DNA of 64,000 bases from Colletotrichum lupini (GCF_023278565.1 NC_064678.1:4464001-4528000); one strand, 5' to 3'; shown: positions 22,051-33,545, numbered from the stretch's first letter. Numbers and translations are program-made. The notes: generated by a model not told the origin, from the sequence alone.

Positions 22051-24188
22051 TCACTTCTCCTTGCCCTCCTCTGTAGACGCGGGAACTGCGGCCGGCTTTG
22101 ACTCCTCCGCGGTCTTGTCCGCCGCCTTGGCCTGCTCCGTCTTCGGGGCTGTCTTGTCCTCAGCCTCGCTATCCTTGCTGGTAGCCGAAGAGGCCTTGGA
22201 GACCTGGCTCTCGAGGTCCTTGTCCTCCTCAGCGTTGTCAAACATCTCCGTGTCGTCAGAGTCGGTCAGAACCTCAGTGCCGTCGCCAAGGAAGATGATG
22301 CGGCCCTTGTAGCCACCAATGCCGAAGGGTTTGCCCTTGTTCTCCACATCCACGTCGTAGCCGCTGTCACTGTCGTCGAAGTTGTGGTGAACTCCAGGAC
22401 CGCGGAATTCAGCTAGTTGCAGGTGATGGATCAGCGCTCCTCCTTTGGAAAGAAATTATGGAACACAAAAACAAACGATGGCTACAAAAAGGGGGATAAT
22501 GGTTGTATTATGGGGATAAAGAGACTGGTCTCATGATAGTGCAGATGGAGGTCGGCGCGCGCTCAACTCCTTAGGAAGATGTGGATTCGGACGTGGATTC
22601 AGTCGTACCGTATTCGGGAGGGGCGCAAGGTCCGTCTCCAGCAGCAACCCGCTTGGCAATCTCCTCGTACCACTCCTCCTTGGTCTTGCCGCGCAGAAGA
22701 CCAATGATGCACATGGTCATGTTGTCGCAGCCAACACCTCCGGTCTCCGAGTTGGAGGCCAAGCAGTTGTCCATCATGTTCTCGCAGATCTTGTCCAGCT
22801 CCTGCTTAGCCGCAATGCCACGACGGACGAACTCGACAACAGCCTGAGAAGACTGGCAATCCCAGATACCTAAGAATACTGTCAGCCTGTGATCTCCTTC
22901 CTCATATCCGGCGCTTCCAGCTTACCGTCGCAAGCAATGACCAAGAACTCATCGTCGTCGCTGATCTCGTGGGTCTCGACGTCAGGGAAGGCGGTGACGA
23001 TCTGGGCCTCGGGCGAGAGCTCTGCGCTCTTCTTGAACTCGAAGTCACCAATGGCGCGGGAGAGAGCAAGATTGCCGTTAACACGGCCAAAGTCGACAAA
23101 GCCACCGGCGGCTGTGATACGGGACTTCTCGGCTATGGGGGGATTTCAAGTCAGCTTCAGGTATTGTTGCCTTTGCCATGGCCTAGTACTCACCCTCGAG
23201 CTGGGGCTTGTGATCCTGGGACAGGGGCTTAGCCCGTCCCTTGATACCAAGAACGCTTCTCGAGTCGCCAGCGTTTGCCTAGTCGCGGAATGGTCGGTAA
23301 GTAATGCGAATACATCGCGCAAAAGCGGACGTAAGCAAACTCACAACGTAGATCTTGTTGTCCGAAATCAGGCCAACGCAGGCAGTGCAGCCAGAAACCT
23401 CCTCTTCGTACTTGGGATCTGGTACACCCCAAGGTTAGCTCATGTATGCAGCATAGGGGGCAACAAGTGGTGAGGGCCAGAACTGCAGCACAGCTGAGCC
23501 TCTAGGTACTGCCGAATCCGAGATTGTGAATTTACCGTTAAGAATCGCCCGATCGGTTGCCAAGAAGCCATCCTTCAACGCCTGTTCGTAGTTGCCCTTC
23601 TTAAAGGTCTCCTGCTTCTTGATGATGTCGTGAATGTTCTCTCCAGCGAACAAGGCTACTTTGTCGCCGCCATGTCCGTCAAAGACTCCAAAGAAGGAGA
23701 GTTTTGACTCGTGTTTCTTGGCTTCGTCGCTGCCGGGGGTGAGAAGGTCGAGGATGGTGATGTGAGCATCCTCCATGCTTATGCGCCAGCCCTGCATGGC
23801 AGAGACGCCGTAGAGAAGGCGCTCATCTTCGCCCTTGGCCGAGGACTGTAATTGTGGGAAGTCAAGTCAGTAGGTTGAACCAAGAGGCTGTTGAGTTGTA
23901 GGGATACGTCATCGAGTGAACGTTGCTGCGAAAAACAAATCCAAGCCACCTTGCTGTGTCGCCTGCCCGCGCGATATCACCGGCAGGAACGGCCAAGGCA
24001 GGCGAGGGTCGGAGGGGACTCCGGGGCTGGCTGCGAACAAGAAGGAAGAGGCCGCAAAGGAGTAGATTGAGTATGAGGGTGTAATGATGGGCATATCGAG
24101 GGAGAGCAGCGCGTCTCGGGAGAGGTGAGGGTAGCGGTAGATTATGACATACCTTCTCGACAACGGGCTCGGAGAGAGTTTGACCCAT
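22051..24188 (-). CDS. ptc2: Ptc2-type PP2C serine/threonine phosphatase, with an apparent 2-nt frameshift
   Basis: PP2C enzymes of the Ptc2/Ptc3 type are Mg/Mn-dependent phosphatases that in yeast act on Hog1 and Rad53. Seven exons: 24153-24188, 23536-23847, 23345-23418, 23194-23278, 22926-23132, 22609-22869 and 22051-22412. Motifs in order: [12 protein letters not shown] (exon 1), [83 protein letters not shown] and [15 protein letters not shown]. All metal-binding Asp/Glu positions appear present. The tail is acidic and Ala/Glu-rich. Exon 2 begins SSAKGEDER and then loses frame: the GCGCGC at 23818-23823 is two bases too long, and a TGA (23825-23827) lies in the frame of the phosphatase core. 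Dropping two bases gives a consistent 444-residue frame. It could be a sequence error or a real lesion. Confidence 0.88.
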
Positions 24189-26931
24189 GGTGACGGATGC
24201 AATGAGTCGGCAGCACAGCTACCGGGTTTGACTGGATGTCTGGTCGGTCAAATCGTAGTCGGAAGCGTACGTCGATATCGTAAGGTTGCCAAAGAGAAGA
24301 AATTTTTTCAGTGCCAGTCGTGCGTGCGCAAGAAGGCTGTGAGGAAAAAAAGAGGCGAGGTGACAGGAAGGTGGTGCGGTAGCAAAAGGTTCTAGATCGC
24401 GCACACTCGAGAGGAAGCGGGGTATCCGAATCGCAAGGGAAATGGGCAGGGGACAGGCGTCGATCCCTAAGAGATGTTGGGTCTGCTATCACAGGTAGTA
24501 GAGGGTCGAGTTCGGGGTGCGGTAATGCGAGGAAATTGGTCGCGCCAAAATTGTGAGGTTGCGCAAGAGAAGTGAGGGAAGTAGAAGGAGGGAAAAAATG
24601 ACCCGAACTCAATCGTAGCTCGGTGTGGGTGCGGTTGTGAGTAGGAAGAGTTTTCTGGATGGGTGATGAACAGAGACCAGGTCGCGTGTTGTGGTGAGTG
24701 GTGAGTTGGTGTGTTGTAAGGCAGAGCGAGAGCGTGTGTGGTAGTGGTAGGTAGCCCCGGGGTCAACGGAGTTGCTGTGCGATACGGAAAGCGCAAGCAA
24801 CGCGGGACAGGACAGGGCAGGATAGGACAGCCTAGCCGCGGACAACAACCTAAGCTGGGGCGAGCAGTTGCTTGCCCGGATTGCTGGCCCCGACTTGCTC
24901 TACCTAGGTAGGTACCTGGTAAGGTAGGTAGGTACCTTCCATATCTATGGAAGGGTAGGTAGTAAAGTCGAAGTGTGGTGACTCCGACGCTGCGAGGAGG
25001 CGGTACGTACTACCAATCTCGACCATCACAAAGATACTACATACCTTACCTTACTTACTTACCTACCAACTATCCTGATGTAAGGAACTAAGATAGCGCA
25101 TGGCAGGAAAGGGGTCAGTCTTGCATATCCGTTCAAAGGTCAGTTGGCGACAGGACTATGAGGCGAAATCGGGTACGGATAGAAAGGCCACGCTACGGAT
25201 GCCTTCTCTGGTAGTGCTACGTCTGGGTATGAGTCTGGGTCTCTTCGCGGCATCCACTGCCTTGCACCAACAACAATCAAATCTGTACGAGGGGTTGGTC
25301 ACATTACCAATGTCTCCTCAACTCAGTTTCTTTCAGCAACATCGTATGTGGGTATCTATCAACCTTGCCTACCTGAAGTCAGTCACCTTGAAAAGTTGTA
25401 AGAAAGACCTTGTTTACCAAGAACGTATTTCACCGAGTGAACAAACTTGACCCGAAGTTCTAGCGAGCCTTACAACGACGATTTGACAAGGCGAAACTGT
25501 GTAGGTAGCCAATTCCATAGACCAACGCAACGTCTCCGGCCGGAGCGGGATTTGCTTGCGCCTCTCATTCTTACTTGCATATGTCGTCCCAGTAAGACTG
25601 GCAACGGCCGCCACGTAGCCGATACCCAAGGAGGCACATTAACCCTCATGGAGGCGGCAAGTGCAAGAACTTCGTCGTCATTGCCCGCCTCTGAGTTGTT
25701 CTGTTAAAAAAAAAAGCCCCAGCAAGGTTTGCGTGCTACGGATCCGATACGGAACTACCTGCTGAAAAGAGACGAGTTTACCTGCAGTTGCGTCATACCC
25801 GACGTCGCGAGCTTACCACAAACAACCTACCGTATCATGCTACCCAGGTGGGCAAACTTCCACACAGAAGCTAAGGTAAGGCATTTGGAACGAGGTCCAG
25901 GTTCTATTGGACTCTCACTGCCGATGTCCATGGAGTTGACCGGCTACGAGAGTTTGGATTTCAGACCATGGGAACCAATGTTGAACTCGGTCAGCACAGG
26001 TACAATTATCTGCAAACCACAACCAAAGCCTCGAAAAACACACAGACTTCCATCATCGCGTTTAGTCAAAGTCCAACCTACCCACCTGCCATATTTACGG
26101 AACCTGCACGGTTCTCATGCAAGGGCCTCCCGCCCCTCTCTCGCTCTAACGCCAAAACAAAAGAATTCCATCTCCCCCCTCCCCTTTTCAGGCCCTCTCC
26201 TCTCCGCCGTGCTCCTTCTTTCCCCCGTCCCCTTCTTGGCCCGAGCGAAGCTAGGACCTGAACAACCAGACATGAATGGACGGTAAATGAGGTCCAAGCT
26301 CTTTGCTGTCGCTTCGGGGAATCCGATCTAAGTGACTACCTAGTATCAACCCCAGAGGCCGCTTTTCCCTAAAATACCTACCTATCCAATCGTGCCAATC
26401 CGAGGCTGGGGCACAGGACAGGCAAGGGCCCATGAGGGTGAACGTTCTCCACTTGGCTTGCTTACCTAAGCAACTCATTTTGCTAAGCATCTGCCATTTG
26501 GTGCTGCCGTAGGCGTGCCGTGGGCGCGATGCGAGCCAAGTTAGCCAACCCCCACAACTTACAAGCCTTTCCGGAAGCACAGACTCAGCGGGATTTTGCT
26601 AAACAGAGACACGAAAAAGGGGTCCGCCCTCTTAGATAATAAACTTTTGTGGCATCGCCAATTCAACATTACGGTCTGGGTTTACCTGGACAGGGTTGTG
26701 GGTGGTGGTCTTTATCTCTTCTCCATACAAAAAAATTACTAGATCCTCATATCCATAGTTCCCACTTTCCATCGTCAAAGAACGGACTAAATCAAGTAAA
26801 GAAAAACACTTGAGCAAGCGACTCTGCTCGGGGCGGGTATAACAAAATCGCAAAGACGCTTCTGAACGAAAGACAAGTTATATCGTGGGGTAACGAGGTG
26901 TGGCCATCCCGCCCACCCTCGTCACCTTTTC
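24189..26931. other. Intergenic region with ptc2 promoter and GGTAGGTA-rich segment
   Basis: This 2.7 kb lies between the ptc2 start and the axl2 stop, both on the minus strand. The first about 650 bp (to about 24840) is T/C- and purine-biased and is probably leader and core promoter. At 24900-25070 there is a dense set of GGTAGGTA and TACCTTAC motifs in both orientations with a perfect 9-bp hairpin. A run of A occurs at about 25707-25717. No gene was recognised. Confidence 0.5.
24901..25070. repeat. GGTAGGTA/TACCTACC motif cluster with hairpin
   Basis: Reiterated TACCTAGGTAGGTACC and GGTAAGGTAGGTAGGTACC face the complementary set ACCTTACCTTACTTACTTAC about 100 bp away. Between them CCTTCCATA (24935-24943) pairs perfectly with TATGGAAGG (24946-24954) across a 2-nt loop. 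The cluster lies about 0.75-0.9 kb upstream of the ptc2 start. Confidence 0.65.
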
Positions 26932-29763
26932 TCACATGAACACGCGGAAATCCTCACTGCTGCTGTCTCGCCGACTCCGAGGACCCTTGTTCCCCACTGT
27001 TCCGGCTTCCGTCACCCAGCCAGATCCCTCCGACTCGGGCCCCGACGAGTATCGCGCCAGCCCTTTCCCCTTGCCCAGCACTTCGCTGCTTGCCCTTGAC
27101 GATGCGTAATCAGGCCGGTTGCCCGAGGCACGTCGCTGCATGAGAGAGTCCCTGTTCCAGCGTCCGGCCATGATGTTGGAGCTGGATGATGATTGCCGTG
27201 ACAGAGGAGTTTGCTTGCCTACCCGGCTGTCCCTGTTCACCGGCCCGCTCGAGTCTTTCTTGATGATGCTGAGAGGCCGAGGAGACAGCGATGGCGTGTG
27301 TCTCATAAAGGGAGAGCTTCGTGTCAATTCCTCGTAGGCGATGCCGAGCGAGTCTCTCGGTGGCGGTATCGTCCGCCAGTTCTCCGTACCCCTGGCCGAC
27401 TCGAGGGAATCAGAGTCGTCGCTGTCCAGAATGTACCTGTTGCGCGAGGGAACGACTGAGCGACCGCCGAAGAAGGGACTTGAGTCAGACTTCCTGCTGA
27501 TCGGTCGTGAAACTGAGCCATGACGCGAATCCGGCCTTGAATCCTGCCGAACGAACCTGCCCCTTCCTGATCCCGATCTCGAGCTGCGAAGACTGCTTTG
27601 TGATCCCAAGTCACTCATGATAGGGAAAGCTTTCCGTGGTCGTTGTGACGGCGAAAACCTATTGCCATTCGTGGGATTTGAGCCCAATGGCGTTGGCTGT
27701 TCTGGGATCGAGGCCAGACTGTCAGAGCCAGAGGCGCCCGGTAGCAGCTGCGACCTGTCGAGGGTCAATCTGGATGGCTCTCCCCACGGGCTCGTGTAAG
27801 CAAGGTCAGGTGTTGCCTGGATACTACTTGTTTCCGCATTTATAGACGGGATGGTGACATCCAGCACGCTCCGGAAAGAATCATCTCGTTGACCCTGGAG
27901 AAAGCCAGAAGATCCAGATAGCACGTCACTCGGGCCGTCGTAGGTGCTCGTCGATCCCTGATGCGTGTGCTGAGGGTGAAACAGGACGCCCTCTGTAAGC
28001 CAGGACGACGTGACGGATGGGGATCTCGGCGTAGGGCTTCTTTCAGATCCCCTCCAGTATGATGAGCGGTTGTTCGTATTTGACTGTGACATACGAGAGC
28101 CGGTAATGGTTGAAAGCGTCCTCGATTGTCTCATCTTTTGTACAGCAGAGTTGAAATAACCCCTGCTGCGTCGATTGTCCTCAGGCTTCTTTAAATCCCC
28201 AACCGATGATCCGTCTCTGCTGTGAGCCCCTCCGTTCATCACAAACGATCCAGGTACTGGTTCCGATATGCTGTTTTTGAAGTTCTCGTGGATCGATTCT
28301 CGCTTTTGCCTCCTCCGGCAACATATGATTAAGAGGACAACAATGGCGAGGAATAGAAGTGGTAAGAGAATCGCCAGTGCGATGTAACCAGCTTTCAAGC
28401 CTTGTTGCGGGTCGCTTGTAGGCGCGGGACTTGTTGGCTTAGTAGAAGATGTGGGAGAATCGGTGGTAGTAGTGGCTGGTAGAGGTAAGACTTCCAAGTC
28501 TGCCGTCACCGTCTCGGTCTCCTCTGAGCTTTTTGATGCCGCCTTGACGTTGACTGTAATATTCTCGGGGGATGTAGTCTTGGGCGGCATTCCCGATATG
28601 ACCAAGCCATCGACATTGACCCAGTCTGCTGAGGAGTCGATACTTAGATCAATGTCTGAAGGCGTCCATAGATACGGTTCCACGTCGAAGGTGAAGTTCT
28701 TTCCCGGTGTCGCCTCGATGCTCAAGCTTGTGTTCCGGAAGATTCGCGTAACGACGAACACCGATAGAATAATGTCAAGAGTATCAGAGTATACATCCCG
28801 GAAAGTGAGCGTAGAGTTTGAAGATTTTGCATCCTCGGGGGGATTACCCTGGATTTCGAAAGTATTATTATCGACCGAGAGCCAGCTCGGAAGGCCGGAT
28901 ACGGTGAGGTTCAGCTCGGATGGCGTTGTAGAATTCCCATCCAACCTGATACTACCGGCGAGTGCCGTATATGACACATTCGTCCCGCGCGTTGCGTTGA
29001 TTTCGATGGTAGGCGTGTCTGTTGTCAATCTGTGGGCACCAACAACGATGGAGAACACAACGGAAACAGCCGAGAATCCGATAATGTCAGAACCAACGAG
29101 GCTGAAGTCGAATTTTTGGGGCGGCTGGACGAGAGACTCGAATGGTGGTGTTTTCCCGGCAAATGTGAGGCTGCCGGCGTCGAACTTGATCCACGAAGGC
29201 AAAGGGCTGCTATCTGCGGAAGTGGCATAGTAGTTTAGCCCATCCCCAGCATAAGAGAACGTGTCCTTGGCGAATGTGAAGGAGAAGTCGGAAGCGGGAG
29301 AGGCCACGACGGCAGATGGCGATGATGTATCACCGAAATTCTTAATTTGCTCTGATAGCGGGATATTGAGCTTGGGTGTAGGCCTCTTCGTCACCACGAG
29401 AGTGGCCGTCATCGTAGCAGACCCAGAATCGTCCGTTGCAACGATGTCCACCGGGATGCCCACAACTTCTCCTGCCGGAACATCTTTGTCTTCGGGAGTT
29501 CCAGAGAGCCGGCCGGTGCTAGCATCGATCGAAAGCCATGCCGGCGAGTTCAGGAGGCTGTAAGATAGTCGGGATTGCGAAGAAAACGTTTGAGGTGAAA
29601 GAGTGTACGAAAACGGCTCCGATATCCTCGTCGCAGGTGGTAGCTGAGAGTTGAATGGGAAGTAAACGACTGGTACGGCTCCTGCAAGCGCAGCTAGACT
29701 CAGGAACACAGACAACATCACGTACATTGCCATGACTGATGCGTTGTACGAAAGGAGCGGCAT
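26932..29763 (-). CDS. axl2: Axl2/Bud10-like plasma-membrane polarity protein
   Basis: This is a type I membrane protein of 943 residues if the ATG at 29763 is used; an in-frame ATG 57 nt upstream would add 19 residues without a typical signal. After MPLLSYNASVMAMYVML comes a hydrophobic signal segment (LSVFLSLAALAGAVPVVY). The extracellular half has dystroglycan-type cadherin-like repeats: NSPAWLSIDASTGRLSGTPED, LPSWIKFDAGSLTFAGKTP, LPSWLSVDNNTFEIQGNPP and SADWVNVDGLVISGMPP. A Ser/Thr/Pro stalk (about residue 455-480) leads to one membrane span (AGYIALAILLPLLFLAIVVL) followed by the basic stop CCRRRQKRE. The cytoplasmic tail is long, Ser-rich and ends near EDFRVFM. In yeast Axl2 marks axial bud sites with septins; in filamentous fungi the role is in septation or conidiation. 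It diverges from efm6 over 1.4 kb. Confidence 0.87.
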   Translation of the reverse strand: MPLLSYNASVMAMYVMLSVFLSLAALAGAVPVVYFPFNSQLPPATRISEPFSYTLSPQTFSSQSRLSYSLLNSPAWLSIDASTGRLSGTPEDKDVPAGEVVGIPVDIVATDDSGSATMTATLVVTKRPTPKLNIPLSEQIKNFGDTSSPSAVVASPASDFSFTFAKDTFSYAGDGLNYYATSADSSPLPSWIKFDAGSLTFAGKTPPFESLVQPPQKFDFSLVGSDIIGFSAVSVVFSIVVGAHRLTTDTPTIEINATRGTNVSYTALAGSIRLDGNSTTPSELNLTVSGLPSWLSVDNNTFEIQGNPPEDAKSSNSTLTFRDVYSDTLDIILSVFVVTRIFRNTSLSIEATPGKNFTFDVEPYLWTPSDIDLSIDSSADWVNVDGLVISGMPPKTTSPENITVNVKAASKSSEETETVTADLEVLPLPATTTTDSPTSSTKPTSPAPTSDPQQGLKAGYIALAILLPLLFLAIVVLLIICCRRRQKRESIHENFKNSISEPVPGSFVMNGGAHSRDGSSVGDLKKPEDNRRSRGYFNSAVQKMRQSRTLSTITGSRMSQSNTNNRSSYWRGSERSPTPRSPSVTSSWLTEGVLFHPQHTHQGSTSTYDGPSDVLSGSSGFLQGQRDDSFRSVLDVTIPSINAETSSIQATPDLAYTSPWGEPSRLTLDRSQLLPGASGSDSLASIPEQPTPLGSNPTNGNRFSPSQRPRKAFPIMSDLGSQSSLRSSRSGSGRGRFVRQDSRPDSRHGSVSRPISRKSDSSPFFGGRSVVPSRNRYILDSDDSDSLESARGTENWRTIPPPRDSLGIAYEELTRSSPFMRHTPSLSPRPLSIIKKDSSGPVNRDSRVGKQTPLSRQSSSSSNIMAGRWNRDSLMQRRASGNRPDYASSRASSEVLGKGKGLARYSSGPESEGSGWVTEAGTVGNKGPRSRRDSSSEDFRVFM

Positions 29764-31200
29764 CTGCGAGCCAGAGGAGCGGAAAACAAAAACAAAATCA
29801 ATCAGAGAAGACCATGTCAAACAGAAGGTTATCTCATCAGAAACGAGAGAAGCCTAGGACGATAACTTTACCCGTAGAGGATATCCTGGGCGCGAATCTC
29901 GTGGTCCATGGCTCTCGTTTTCTGGTGCTACGTGTCTCCCTTCGTGCCAGTGATCACGCCCTGAGAAGGGATTCGCGGGTGGGCGCGTCCTCCCCGAACT
30001 GCCGCCCTTCCATGTGGTCGGTCAACGGAGGGTACTACTTCACTCGAAGAAGCAATCGTTTCAGCGTGGCAAAGGTTCACTTGCCATACTTGGAGTGTCA
30101 GAAGGCGACTAATCGAGGACTGCATTCCAGCGGCGGGTTGAAGCGCCTCAAGGGTGTTGGGGATAGGTTAGGCCCTGAGGCATAGAGGGAGGCGGGATGA
30201 GACATGTCCACTCGGAACGTGTGGTTCGACGAGGTCCGGAATGTATTAGGTTTGTTCTGCGGGTTAGTTCGAGGGTTGATTAAACAGTCCATTGCTTTAC
30301 ATTGGACAATACTTTCGTCAAGCTGATTCGGTCTTGTGCTTGACAGGAGGATAAGATGGTGTAATCGGGAGTACTTGGGAGAGGCAGGAGGGCAGGACAT
30401 GTGGTTCCCTTTTGTTAGGTAAGCCCTGCTTGGGTATCCCGCAATATCGGAGCGTAACGAAGGCTTCTTCCGATTTCCACCCACACAAGCCACGCTTCTA
30501 CCCAGTCAAGTGGGTGACAAAATTGATTTCCGCCTCACACATCCGACAAGCAGTTCCACCGCTATTATCACTAGCATTAATATCTATTAGGCAGAGTATA
30601 TTCCTCTGAGTATATACCTCAGAAGAACTTTAATATAAAGGGTAGTAATTATGATATGAGCAGTGAAAGGGGTACTTATGAAGATGAAAAGCAGGAAATC
30701 GATTTTGTCACCCACATGCCAGTGAGGCTCAAATCAACCGTCGTTGCCAAACAGATTGGAAAGAGCGGAGAGTGCAGGACCCTGAACATGGTTGAAGCGG
30801 AAAGCGCGCAGCGAAGAAGGGGCAACCCCGCTTGAGGCAAAACGCACCTCCCCTTATCGGAAAGTCTAGATTGTCGTCGGCCTCAGCAAAACGGACGTTG
30901 AAATAAAATAAAAATAAAATCCCATGCAAAAAAGGCCAGCGATACCGCTCTTCCGTGCCTGCCATTTTTACTTCTAGCCTCCAGTCTTTACCTTAGGGAG
31001 ATCTGCACCGTTTCCCGACAATCACTGCCTGCCTAAGTAGAAAGAGCACCGCTTAGCCGCTTGTGTCGGCCTACTGCCAATAAGCTCAACCTACTTTGCC
31101 TCGCCTTATTACTTCAAGCTGTTTCCGTGCGCTCCCTGGGCTGCTTCTCACACACAATAGCATTATGCGGATTCTCAACAACCCCCTCATACCAGAGAAG
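29764..31200. promoter_or_regulatory. Divergent promoter region of axl2 and efm6
   Basis: This 1.4-kb region between divergent starts has mostly normal composition. A short A+T-rich island at about 30555-30690 stands out. The efm6 side (30960-31190) is pyrimidine-rich. No gene was recognised. Confidence 0.55.
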
Positions 31201-32392
31201 ATGGAGTCACTCGACCGCTCTCCCTCGCCTGAGTTTTCGCCCTTGGCCATTGGCGAAGACTTCACACCGCTCCCCACCTACAAGGCCGCAACTACGTCAG
31301 CCTATGACATGTCCGGCCTCCTGTCAACTCCCCTTCAACTCCATGAAGATCTCGCCTCGGGATGCGGCGGTCAAACCTGGCCTGCAGGCATGGTGCTTAC
31401 AAAACACATGCTGCGCTACCACCGAGAGAACCTCAAGGGCGCGAGAATGTTAGTCATTAAGCCACTTCTATTGCGTACCTACTGCCACGTCTGCTCCTCT
31501 TCTCGGCCTCGTGGTCTGTCATGTTCTACTACTGGTTCATACCATGCTACATGATATCTAGTCCTAGTCCAAGCGCCGTCATCGCACGAGGAGACATCAT
31601 TGCTATGGACTGAGCTGACTCGGGGCTTTTCGGAGCAAATAGACTTGAGCTGGGCGCCGGCGGCGGACTCGTCGGACTGGCTGTGGCTTTAGGTTGTGGA
31701 TTGCAGGAAACGCTGTACCTCACAGACCAAGACGAGATGTTCGAGCTGATGGGACGGAACACCAAGTTGAATGGCCTCGAAGACAAAGTTAAGCCCATGA
31801 TCCTGAACTGGTGAGTAATTTACCCCCAGCTCGCTTGATCCCAGCCGTGCGCATCCATCCCCAGAGGTCCTGTCCGGGAACGCCACGGGGGCCAGAATGT
31901 CTATGTGCACGGTAGGAAGCCTAGGGTGCTTCGAGATCTTCGAGATGCTCAAGACCCTCGAATGGATTCAAACTCACATGGTCCACATGAACATCCGAAG
32001 GTGTTCTTTTGCAGGAAACTCGAAGGGACTCGAGCTACCGTTCGGCTGATGTACGGATGACTGATCGATACCATAGGGGCGAACCGCTACCGCAAGAGGT
32101 TGTCGATTTCAAGCCCAATGTCATTCTGGCAGCCGATTGCGTCTACTTCGAGCCGGCATTTCCACTCTTGCTGGAGACTCTGACCAACCTGTTAGCGTTG
32201 GAACCAGACGCGATTATCTACTTCTGCTTCAAGAAGAGGAGACGTGCGGACATGCAATTTCTCAAGAAGGCACAAAAGGCGTTCTTGGTAACGGAAATCG
32301 TCGACGAAGATCGCCCCGTCTTCAGCAGAGAGGGCCTATTCCTCTACACTTTTGCAAGCAAGAAGCCGACTTCAAACGGGAACCGAAAGTGA
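31201..32392 (+). CDS. efm6: Efm6-type protein-lysine methyltransferase
   Basis: This is a seven-beta-strand SAM-dependent methyltransferase of family 16; yeast Efm6 methylates a lysine of elongation factor eEF1A in the cytosol. Exons are 31201-31448, 31643-31810 and 32077-32392, giving 243 residues. The introns are 31449-31642 (GTTAGT to ATAG) and 31811-32076 (GTGAGT to ATAG). I chose the ATG at 31201 (MESLDRSPSPEF) because homologues start close to an acidic leader; an upstream in-frame ATG (MRILNN) would add 12 residues. Key segments: CGGQTWPAGMVLTKHML, the SAM loop LELGAGGGLVGLAVAL split after its first residue by intron 1, LTDQDEMFELM, LNWGEPLPQ across intron 2, and the post-II motif ILAADCVYFEPAFPLLLETL. 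The C-terminus ends in a Lys-rich tail. Confidence 0.87.
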
Positions 32393-33468
32393 TTAGATTT
32401 GATGTGATCTTCGAATGGGCGACCCCATTTCTGGAGCGATAGAGCATCGCGCCTCGGCCGCGGGACACCAAATGTTCCTCAGCGCGAGAGCTCCTCATCA
32501 GTTGAAGAGACTCTGCTTCTGCTGGACGATGGCACATCTGCCAAAGCCAAAGCACTCGAGCCATGAGTCAACATTAGAGGGAACATAGTAGCAAGCAAAG
32601 TTTAAGGTGGCCGTCGGAGATGATACAAACATATCGGAGACCGTCATTCTGCCATTCAAGTGGCTCACCCAGCGGCACAATGACAGACCGCAGAAGAGCT
32701 AGACGATGGCCAAGCTTGCGAGTGGTTCCCTGATCGCATTACGTACCCCGGCAAGCAAAGACCAGCTTGCGGCATTTCGAATGGGTGATGTTGAGCGACG
32801 GTAATTGTGCCCCGGAACTTACGTCAATATCAACGACGGGAAGCAGGGAGCTCCATCCGTGTCGTCAATGAGATGGACAATATTAGGATCAATAGAAAGC
32901 AATTCATTTATGCACCATTAATAGTTCATACGCCATGATGATCGTTAGAAACGGTGGAGACGATGGAGCGGGACTTAAAAACAACCCGGACTGCGATATT
33001 CGACTGCTTGTTCTAGGCCATCACTCTGCACAAATATCACTCGACTTGCCCGAGACCATCAGGAATAATGAGATACAACAGTTGCTGCGGCCGATGTTAG
33101 TCTCTCTGGTGACCTGGTCAAGTATCACAACTTCAACGTCCAACACACTGGCAACGGGAATGAAAAAGGTGTGAGGGGTTTTCTTCCCACCTTGACCTTT
33201 AGCCAGCTGAAGGCTCCTGCACGCCCTTTAAGGGCTTATCCAGTGAGATGCCAGAGTGGAGTACTTCTGCAGATTTGGCGCTCGTGGAACGTGGTCCGAC
33301 GTGTAAGAATATCCACCGACTAATTACTGCAGGTTGGTTGGCAAGTCCGGAAGTGGCAGAATAGGCCCTCATAGAAGATGTATGTCGTGTCAGAGCTGAG
33401 AGGAGAGGGAGGGATTGAAGGGAACCAACAAACACAGTTCCAGGGCAATGGCTTGCTAGAGCTGGCTG

Positions 33469-33545
33469 CTGGCCCAGTGGGTGAGTGGTTAAAGTGATGT
33501 GGCATTGCCTGAGCTGCTGATCGTCCGGGATCAGAGCCGGGCCAG
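33469..33545. other. Self-complementary segment, superficially tRNA-like
   Basis: CTGGCCC (33469-33475) pairs perfectly with GGGCCAG (33539-33545), enclosing TGATC/GATCA (33518-33522 with 33529-33533) and GGC-ATT-GCC. The span is 77 nt and the outer stem is 7 bp, as in a tRNA. There is no normal D arm, anticodon arm or TTCGAAT loop, so I do not call it a tRNA. Confidence 0.3.

Noticed and set aside
33469..33545. tRNA gene
   Set aside because: Right length and a 7-bp outer stem, but no D arm, no anticodon stem-loop and no TTCGAAT-type loop.
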